DNA of 13,416 nucleotides from assembly GCA_030620695.1 (NCBI GenBank), contig JAUXEA010000007.1:1-13416 (forward strand). Reading direction: 5' to 3'. Below the pieces are notes generated by a model. It searched no databases, was not told where the DNA came from, and saw nothing but the letters and a program-made list of their open reading frames with translations. A program made the translations under genes and the position numbers. Positions 6,981 through 12,091 of the stretch are shown here, piece after piece. The DNA is from Candidatus Aenigmatarchaeota archaeon (lineage in GTDB: Archaea; Aenigmatarchaeota; Aenigmatarchaeia; QMZS01). How positions within the stretch are numbered: the stretch's first letter is position 1; each line of letters starts with the position of its first letter.

Positions 6981-8102
6981 TTATTTTACTGTGACTGATT
7001 TTGCAAGGTTCCTTGGTTTGTCAGGATTATTTCCTCTTGCAACAGCAAGATAATAAGCAAGTAATTGTAAGGGAATAACTGTGAGCAGAGGATAAAAAAT
7101 TTCCTCTATTTTCGGAATTTTCAGCCAGGAATCAAAAATCTCATTTTTTTCATCGGAAACACCAATAATAAAACCACCTCTTGATTTTGCTTCCTGAACA
7201 TTGTTTAGAGTTTCTTCATAAGTGTAGTCTTTCGGGCAAATAGCTACAATGGGAATCCCTTCTTCAATTAAAGATAGAGTCCCATGTTTTAATTCTCCTG
7301 CAGGCATTCCCTCTGCATGAGCATAACTGATTTCTTTCAGCTTTATTGCCCCCTCTGCTGCAATTGCAAAATCAATCCCTCTTGCAATAAAATAGAAATC
7401 TTGGTGGTCTTTCAATTTTTCTGCAAGCTCCTTTAATAAACCACCATTCTGGGAAATTATTTCTTCAACTTTTTCTGAAACTTTTTTCAATTCAATTTTT
7501 ACTTCCTGAATTTTGTTTACTGTTGCAAAGGCGAGAAGATATAAAACAGCCAACTGCCCTGTAAATGCTTTTGTTGAAGCAACTGCAATTTCAGGTCCGC
7601 AGTTCAGGAAAAATGTCTGGTCAGAAATCCTGTCCAGAGAAGAATTCTCAACATTGGTTACTGCAACAATTTTTGCTCCGTTTTCTTTTGCTTTTTTAAC
7701 TCCTTCAAGAACATCTGCGGTTTCCCCGGATTGCGAGACTGCAATTATCAAAGTATCTTTGTCAACAGAATCAATAAAATACTGGAACTCGTGTGCCATT
7801 ATAACTTCTGAAAACTTTTTCGCGATTTTGGAAAACAAATACCTGCCAACTATTGCTGCATATCTTGCAGTCCCGCACGCAGTAAAAATAACATTTTTGG
7901 CCCTTAAAATTTCCATTGCGGTCTCAAGTAATTTCTGCTCGTCCTGTTCAGTTGCTTTTTTTATTGTCTCTGGCTGTTCAAGGATTTCCTTTAGCATATA
8001 ATGTTCTTCTTTTAATTCTTCCTCTTTTTCTTCAGACTTAACTTCCTCTGTTTTTTTGTTGATTTCTTTTCCTGTCTCAACATCAAAAAATTTTATTGTC
8101 AT
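6981..8102 (-). CDS. glmS: GlmS isomerase (SIS) subunit, split from its glutaminase domain
   Basis: A 373-residue protein equal to the C-terminal two-thirds of glucosamine-6-phosphate synthase, which converts fructose-6-P and ammonia to GlcN-6-P. Residues 1-33 correspond to the interdomain linker (IKFFDVETGKEIN, then a Lys/Glu-rich run). HYMLKEILEQPE (from His34) is the standard start of the isomerase part. The two SIS domains show SQSGET (Ser123-Thr128) and the CGPEIAVASTKAFTGQL block. Catalytic residues are kept: KEISYAHAE, GELKHG with His273, and the C-terminal PRNLAKSVTV tail with Lys368 matching the Schiff-base lysine of bacterial GlmS. The glutaminase half is encoded 270 bp upstream as a separate gene. 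The ATG at 8102 lies inside the last codons of the intervening unknown gene (20-bp overlap), suggesting translational coupling. The protein may work with the separate glutaminase or use free ammonia. Confidence 0.93.
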   Translation of the reverse strand: MTIKFFDVETGKEINKKTEEVKSEEKEEELKEEHYMLKEILEQPETIKKATEQDEQKLLETAMEILRAKNVIFTACGTARYAAIVGRYLFSKIAKKFSEVIMAHEFQYFIDSVDKDTLIIAVSQSGETADVLEGVKKAKENGAKIVAVTNVENSSLDRISDQTFFLNCGPEIAVASTKAFTGQLAVLYLLAFATVNKIQEVKIELKKVSEKVEEIISQNGGLLKELAEKLKDHQDFYFIARGIDFAIAAEGAIKLKEISYAHAEGMPAGELKHGTLSLIEEGIPIVAICPKDYTYEETLNNVQEAKSRGGFIIGVSDEKNEIFDSWLKIPKIEEIFYPLLTVIPLQLLAYYLAVARGNNPDKPRNLAKSVTVK

Positions 8103-8370
8103 ATTCTTCTTTTAAATCAGTAATTCCATTGCTAAAAGGTTCTCTGTCTTCTTCTAAAAGTTGATAATCTATTACAATAGGAGAAGTAAGATTTTCAGGA
8201 GGGTATTGAGAGATTCTTATATAGGATAAATAAGGACTTCCAAAAAATCCATTATGAGTTGGTACACCAAATAAATATCTTTTTCCCAAAAATTTTTCTA
8301 TATAATTTTTTAATACCTCTTCCAAAATTTTTTCATTAATCCTAATCTCACCTTCTACAAATCTTCCCAT
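8083..8370 (-). CDS. Unknown 95-residue protein lying in the glmS split
   Basis: I recognise no family. The protein begins MGRFVEGEIRINEKILEEVLKN, contains an aromatic, Gly-rich centre (GKRYLFGVPTHNGFFGSPYLSYIRI) and ends in acidic residues. There are no cysteines, no signal peptide and no membrane segment. The ATG at 8370 starts just after the TGA (8373-8375) of the glutaminase gene. A TTG at 8376 in the same frame would overlap that stop by one turnover unit (TTGA) and add two residues. The 3' end overlaps the isomerase gene by 20 bp. This tight packing on both sides indicates that it is translated as part of the operon. It could be a scaffold bridging the GlmS halves, a pathway regulator, or an unrelated gene that landed in the linker. 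None can be chosen from sequence. Confidence 0.6.
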   Translation of the reverse strand: MGRFVEGEIRINEKILEEVLKNYIEKFLGKRYLFGVPTHNGFFGSPYLSYIRISQYPPENLTSPIVIDYQLLEEDREPFSNGITDLKEEYDNKIF

Positions 8371-8372
8371 TT

Positions 8373-9020
8373 TCAATTTAAAACAACCAGTTCATTATCA
8401 TCCAAAAAAACAACCTTGTTTGTCTCCTCTACAAATGCTCTTGAATCTGATGCAATAAAATATTCATCTTTATCAGAATTGTTTTTTATACCTACAATCA
8501 AAGGTGAACCGTTTTTCACACCTACTAATCCCTCAAAATCCTGGTGTAAAGCAACAACAGCATTTCTGCCTTTTAGTTTTAGGAAGGCTCTCCTGACTGC
8601 TTCCGGGAACTCATATTCAGAAAATTCTTCAATAAGATGACAGATTATTTCTGTGTCTGTTTCTGATTTAAATTTATGTCCCTTACTTAACAAATTTGCT
8701 TTCAGTTCCTGAAAATTTTCTACAATTCCATTGTGCACAATTACAATTTTATTATCTTCTGTGGTGTGGGGGTGTGCATTCTCTTTTGAAACTTTGCCTG
8801 TAGTTGCCCACCTTGAATGTGAAATCCCGCAATTACTCTCAACATCTGAAAATTCTTCTACCTGTTCAAAGTCTCCAACATCTTTAATAACTTCAATTTT
8901 GTGTTTATTTTTCAAACCGAAACCCCAGGAATCATAACCCCTGTAATTTAATTTTCTTAAACCTTTCTGCAAAACAAGTGCTGCTTCCTTGTTTCCAAGA
9001 TAACCAATTATACCACACAT
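8373..9020 (-). CDS. glmS: GlmS glutaminase (Ntn amidotransferase) subunit, split from isomerase domain
   Basis: A 215-residue protein matching only the N-terminal class II glutamine amidotransferase domain of GlmS; it should hydrolyse glutamine and deliver ammonia. Seen: Met-Cys2 (the N-terminal nucleophile after Met removal), LNYRGYDSWG, SHSRWATTG (Arg70, Trp71), NAHPH, VHNGIVEN (Asn97, Gly98) and SETDTE (Asp122). These are the expected glutamine-binding and oxyanion residues. The Trp that seals the ammonia channel in bacterial GlmS is present. Thr74 stands where bacterial GlmS usually has His. The chain stops at FLDDNELVVLN, the end of the domain, where a normal GlmS would run on into the linker. 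It is the first gene of the glm operon, with a TATA box 25.5 bp upstream, so its mRNA is probably leaderless. Confidence 0.93.
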   Translation of the reverse strand: MCGIIGYLGNKEAALVLQKGLRKLNYRGYDSWGFGLKNKHKIEVIKDVGDFEQVEEFSDVESNCGISHSRWATTGKVSKENAHPHTTEDNKIVIVHNGIVENFQELKANLLSKGHKFKSETDTEIICHLIEEFSEYEFPEAVRRAFLKLKGRNAVVALHQDFEGLVGVKNGSPLIVGIKNNSDKDEYFIASDSRAFVEETNKVVFLDDNELVVLN

Positions 9021-9041
9021 ATATTTAATAATGTAATAAGC

Positions 9042-9049
9042 TTTAAATA
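9042..9049 (-). promoter_or_regulatory. TATA box of the glm operon
   Basis: On the minus strand the bases read TATTTAAA, centred 25.5 bp upstream of the ATG at 9020, the standard distance from an archaeal TATA box to the transcription start. This predicts transcription starting at or next to the A of the start codon. No Shine-Dalgarno sequence lies between, consistent with a leaderless message. Confidence 0.65.
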
Positions 9050-9053
9050 GATT

Positions 9054-9084
9054 AGTATTACCCAGTATTACTATTCAAATACTG
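9054..9084. promoter_or_regulatory. AGTATT/AATACT repeat array upstream of the glm TATA box
   Basis: AGTATTAC occurs twice exactly 10 bp apart (9054-9061 and 9064-9071), so both copies face the same side of the helix. The second copy also pairs with AATACTG at 9078-9084 as an inverted repeat (CAGTATT-8-AATACTG, 9063-9084). The array begins about 5 bp upstream of the TATA box, where archaeal activators and repressors commonly bind. Part of it could instead form a small hairpin in the 3' end of the polB transcript. Confidence 0.4.
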
Positions 9085-9100
9085 TTAAAGAGTCGACTAA

Positions 9101-11392
9101 TTAAAACCCTGCCAAATTACTCTGTTCCCCGATTAAGTCCTCTTTGCTGTATCCAAAAACGCTGAGAATCCTAATTGCTGCTGGAATCACCTGATTATTT
9201 ATATAATAGTCAGGGTCATAGTTTTCTGCATCTTCATACCATCTTGCTTTATCAGAAATTGTTTTCCCGTTTTTTGTAATTACATAACTTATAATCATCC
9301 GGCCCCCCACTTTTTCACCTTTTCTCTGCAAAGCCTGTGCAACTTTTACATGAGGCCCAACCAGCCCGTATTCTTCAGGTCTTTTTGTCAACTGCCTGTT
9401 TATTACCAGTTTGTCTTTTTCTATCTCTCCTTTTTTAATCTTCTTCACAACCTCCCTAACAAACTTCAGCGCTTTTTCTTTTTCCCCGTTCAGTGCAAGT
9501 TCCAGCACTTTCTCCTGTGTTTCTTTTGCAATCCTGCTCCAGTCCCCCCTCACAAATTCAAAACCCTTGATTTCCATGTTCCCTTTTTCATCAAGCAAAG
9601 CATATCTCTTTTTTGCCCCGCCTGCGGCAGACCCGACAAAAATCCCGCTCTTGTAAAAGCCCTCATATTCAAGCTCCATTATTCCGGGTAATCCTTTGTT
9701 AATTCCTTCAAGAAATTTTTTCACCTCTTTTATCTCACCAATCACCATTAGCGAATCGGTATCTCCATAAATAACCTTAAACCCCCCCTTCCCTGCTTTC
9801 TCAATTGTTTCTGTAATATATTTTCTCCCGAGAGCGGTTATTGATTCAGCACACTCTCTTGAATACCACCTTGCAGCAAAAAATCCAAGATACCCATAAG
9901 TTGCATTTGCCAGAGTTTTCAATGCCTGTTCATCAACGCCCTTTCCAAGATTTTTCTTTATCTCTGCTCTTCTTTTAATTAAATTCGCAACAACATCAAC
10001 AATAAAACCTTTTCTTTTTTTTGTAAATTTGTGTATTTTCCCGTCTATCTTTACTTCTATTTCCCCACTTTCATCCAGGGTGTCTGGAGAAATGTTGTGC
10101 GAAACCAGGATAGAAGGATACAGTGATTTAAAATCCAGCACATGAATATTGTTATAAAGCCCGGGGGTTGGCTTGTAAACATAAGCCCCAACATAAGTTT
10201 CTCTTCTTCTCTGTTCAAGTTCATTATCTGCTGGCCTGTTTTTTATAAAAATGCCTTTTTTAACAACTTCTCTCATTAAGTAACTTTCAACAAGCTGGCT
10301 GAACCCTCCTCTTGTTGTATCATACATGCTTACTCCAATCAGGTTTGAGAACCTGTATTCAAGGGGCAGAATCTTTTCCCCTATTAAATAGGTTATCCTG
10401 CAGTCCTGCAGGTTATACTTTAAAATATCATCTATTCTTGATACTTCATCAGAATCCCAGATGTCTTTTCCAAGGTTGTCTTCAAAAAGTTTTATGTCTG
10501 TTTTTCCTTCTCCAAGAAAAAACTTTGCAATATCATCAAGTTTGTTTGTTCTTGTTTTCACTTCGGCCATGAGGTGTTTTGTAATTATATTGTACAAGTC
10601 TATGTGCAGGCAGTTTTTAAAATTTGCTCTCGTCTTTGTAAGCAGGACAGGTGATTTTAATTTTAATTCTTCTGACCTGGTTTTTAAAAAAGGCATGTCA
10701 AAATTGTCCCCGTTGTATGAAATTAAAATATCATACTCATCAATCATTTTAAAAAATTCCCTTAACATTTCTTCTTCGTCTTTCACAACAATCGCTTCTT
10801 TTAGGTTGGAGGGTTTCCATGTGATAACTGATTTTTTATCTTTATTGTAAATCCCGATGCAGATGATTTTATTTTCCTTTGCGTTAAAAGTGGGGGCATA
10901 AGTCTCAATATCAAATGCGGCAACTTTCGGCTCATATGATTTCCCTTCCTGTTTTTCCAGTTTGTCGTTTTCAATTTTGTAAGGCGAAAAAAAGTTAAGT
11001 TGTTTGTCAAGACAGTATCTTTTCGCAAAGGGAATATCAAATTCTCTCTTGTGCAGAATTCCTTCAGTAGTCCGGACATTATCTTTCAATAGGGGGACAT
11101 CCCTCGGCAGGCAGCAGAAAATTTTAAGGACTTTCAGTTTCCGGTTCAGGTCAATTTTCTCAACAACTTCTGTTCTTTTTATTCTGACAATCTCCCCGTT
11201 ATGTTCTACTTCTAATTTCTCAATTCTCTTCTTTGTTTCTTCAATTTTATCCTGCTCCGGGATTGCATAAAAATAAGGTTCATAATTACTGTCCTCAAAG
11301 AGGGTTTTATTACCCTTCTCATCTCTCCCAAAAATTTTTATTATTGATTTTCCATTTAAAACTTCATAATCCACATGAACAGGGTAGAGCAT
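9101..11392 (-). CDS. polB: Family B DNA polymerase with 3'-5' exonuclease
   Basis: A 763-residue replicative/repair DNA polymerase, normal length for archaeal PolB. Exonuclease motifs: I, FDIET (Asp161, Glu163); II, YNGDNFD from Tyr226; III, YNLQD from Tyr326 to Asp330. Polymerase motifs: A, DFKSLYPSI (Asp420); B, KTLANATYG (Lys492, Asn496); C, YGDTDS (Asp544, Asp546). The Arg475/Lys479 pair that contacts dNTP phosphates is kept, as is the thumb-side KKRYAL. The last seven residues, QSNLAGF, fit the PCNA-interacting PIP box (QxxLxxF), so it should bind the sliding clamp. The fingers hairpin between Arg475 and Lys492 is about ten residues shorter than in Pyrococcus PolB. A short GC-rich segment encodes a GSAAGGA loop near residue 590. 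The minus-strand bases at 11411-11420 are TATA-like at leaderless distance; co-transcription with the small gene upstream is also possible. The stop is followed by the glm promoter 52 bp on. Confidence 0.96.
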   Translation of the reverse strand: MLYPVHVDYEVLNGKSIIKIFGRDEKGNKTLFEDSNYEPYFYAIPEQDKIEETKKRIEKLEVEHNGEIVRIKRTEVVEKIDLNRKLKVLKIFCCLPRDVPLLKDNVRTTEGILHKREFDIPFAKRYCLDKQLNFFSPYKIENDKLEKQEGKSYEPKVAAFDIETYAPTFNAKENKIICIGIYNKDKKSVITWKPSNLKEAIVVKDEEEMLREFFKMIDEYDILISYNGDNFDMPFLKTRSEELKLKSPVLLTKTRANFKNCLHIDLYNIITKHLMAEVKTRTNKLDDIAKFFLGEGKTDIKLFEDNLGKDIWDSDEVSRIDDILKYNLQDCRITYLIGEKILPLEYRFSNLIGVSMYDTTRGGFSQLVESYLMREVVKKGIFIKNRPADNELEQRRRETYVGAYVYKPTPGLYNNIHVLDFKSLYPSILVSHNISPDTLDESGEIEVKIDGKIHKFTKKRKGFIVDVVANLIKRRAEIKKNLGKGVDEQALKTLANATYGYLGFFAARWYSRECAESITALGRKYITETIEKAGKGGFKVIYGDTDSLMVIGEIKEVKKFLEGINKGLPGIMELEYEGFYKSGIFVGSAAGGAKKRYALLDEKGNMEIKGFEFVRGDWSRIAKETQEKVLELALNGEKEKALKFVREVVKKIKKGEIEKDKLVINRQLTKRPEEYGLVGPHVKVAQALQRKGEKVGGRMIISYVITKNGKTISDKARWYEDAENYDPDYYINNQVIPAAIRILSVFGYSKEDLIGEQSNLAGF

Positions 11393-11410
11393 AAATTGAG
11401 TAAGAGATAA

Positions 11411-11420
11411 TTTAATTTAT
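11411..11420 (-). promoter_or_regulatory. TATA-box candidate for polB
   Basis: The minus strand reads ATAAATTAAA, centred about 24 bp upstream of the polB ATG. The distance fits a leaderless promoter, but the element overlaps the end of a coding-like fragment and similar AT-rich runs are common here. Confidence 0.3.
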
Positions 11421-11506
11421 CCCCTCAACGGAATCTTCACTTTATTCAACTCATCAACATATTTTTTTAGTCTCAGGATTTCATTCCTGATTTCTTTTAA
11501 TTGGTT
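11417..11506 (-). pseudogene. Out-of-frame C-terminal tail of the small gene upstream of polB
   Basis: A 29-codon frame without any start codon, ending in TAA at 11417-11419, overlaps the 3' end of the 161-residue gene in another register. It reads as a genuine protein tail: a heptad-like amphipathic helix (EIRNEILRLKKYV) followed by DELNKVKIPLRG. Removing one A from the AAAA run near 11491-11494 would join it to the upstream frame, giving ...GLEPIKEIRNEIL... and a protein of about 182 residues ending 24 bp before polB. It is therefore best read as the displaced end of that gene, caused by a frameshift or a base-calling error. Confidence 0.5.
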
Positions 11507-11966
11507 CTAGACCTATCTTATATATACCAAGTTCAGCGAAATGAACCATCAAATCTAAATCTTTTTTATATTCTTCAAGAGTATAATTTCCTGCCCTATA
11601 TTTCGGCTTCATTAGTCTTAGATAATAATTAACTACTGCTATTGATCCTGTTAAAGGCCCCTCAAGTTTTTCAGGAATTCCAAAATCCCATAAAGGTCTA
11701 GATGATTCTGGTGGTATCTTTATAAACTCTTTCCCCTCAGGAGTCTTAAGAAGATCATAAGAGTTCATAAATGCAATCATTGCCAACTGTTCCTGAATTT
11801 CTGTTTCTTTATCTAGCTTGAATGATTTAAAGGGTGCTGCCCCTTCTTTACTTAAAATTTCAACTTCCTGCCCTAAATTTTTAATCTCTCTATCAGTAAA
11901 ATATTCAGTATCTCCACCAATCAAACCAATAAAATCAGTTAGATTAGAGGGTCTTCTATATTCCAT
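11481..11966 (-). CDS. Unknown 161-residue protein, probably frameshifted near its C-terminus
   Basis: I recognise no family. The protein starts MEYRRPSNLTDFIG and is acidic overall, with two likely helical regions: EIQEQLAMIAFMNSYDLL, and YTLEEYKKDLDLMVHFAELG near the end. There are no cysteine pairs, signal peptide or membrane helix. It ends GLEPIKRNQE, but a coding-like tail continues in another frame downstream, so the true product may be about 20 residues longer. It sits 88 bp upstream of polB on the same strand (24 bp if the tail is included), suggesting shared transcription. Its promoter faces the radical SAM gene across 125 bp. Confidence 0.55.
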   Translation of the reverse strand: MEYRRPSNLTDFIGLIGGDTEYFTDREIKNLGQEVEILSKEGAAPFKSFKLDKETEIQEQLAMIAFMNSYDLLKTPEGKEFIKIPPESSRPLWDFGIPEKLEGPLTGSIAVVNYYLRLMKPKYRAGNYTLEEYKKDLDLMVHFAELGIYKIGLEPIKRNQE

Positions 11967-11980
11967 AAATAAACATAAAA

Positions 11981-11990
11981 ACTTAAATAC
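11981..11990 (-). promoter_or_regulatory. TATA-box candidate for the gene upstream of polB
   Basis: The minus strand reads GTATTTAAGT, centred about 20 bp upstream of the ATG at 11966. This is a little close, but it is the only good TATA-like match in the gap. An AATACT hexamer overlaps it at 11986-11991. Confidence 0.3.
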
Positions 11991-12057
11991 TTAATAGTAA
12001 GAGTTATAGGTTTATTCCATCCTGCCAGATAAACAAATTTGCACATTTTATATATTT

Positions 12058-12089
12058 TTAAAAGGTATAAAATTTAAAAGGTATAAAAT
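12058..12089 (+). repeat. Perfect 16-bp tandem duplication in the radical SAM promoter
   Basis: The unit ttaaaaggtataaaat occurs twice back to back (12058-12073 and 12074-12089), ending two bases before the ATG at 12092. Each unit carries a TATAAAAT box-like core and an AAGGT that could act as a weak Shine-Dalgarno sequence. The first TATA core is centred 22.5 bp upstream of the ATG, and the second AAGGT lies nine bases from it. A third AT-rich element, TTTATATA, lies further upstream near 12047-12054. The duplication looks recent because the copies are identical. Confidence 0.7.
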
Positions 12090-12091
12090 AA

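Noticed and set aside
7513..8001. 162-codon plus-strand frame opposite the GlmS isomerase gene
   Set aside because: It lies entirely inside a gene with clear catalytic motifs, and its composition is that of an antisense shadow.
8083..8376. Intein or frameshift error as the cause of the glmS split
   Set aside because: The intervening protein shows no intein splice motifs and is not in one continuous frame with the flanks. Both GlmS parts have proper stop and start codons, so a single base error cannot restore an intact gene.
9350..9691. Plus-strand open frames opposite polB (also at 10312-10850 and 11004-11270)
   Set aside because: They are antisense to well-conserved polymerase motifs and have Phe/Leu/Ser/Cys-rich content typical of the reverse of a Lys/Glu-rich gene.
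10801..11079. 92-codon minus-strand frame within polB in another register
   Set aside because: It overlaps exonuclease motif I of polB in a different frame and has no promoter or ribosome site of its own.
11939..12046. 35-codon minus-strand frame starting MCKFVYLAG with a TATA-like run upstream
   Set aside because: It runs into the start of the 161-residue gene in another frame, has no recognisable motif and is short enough for chance.
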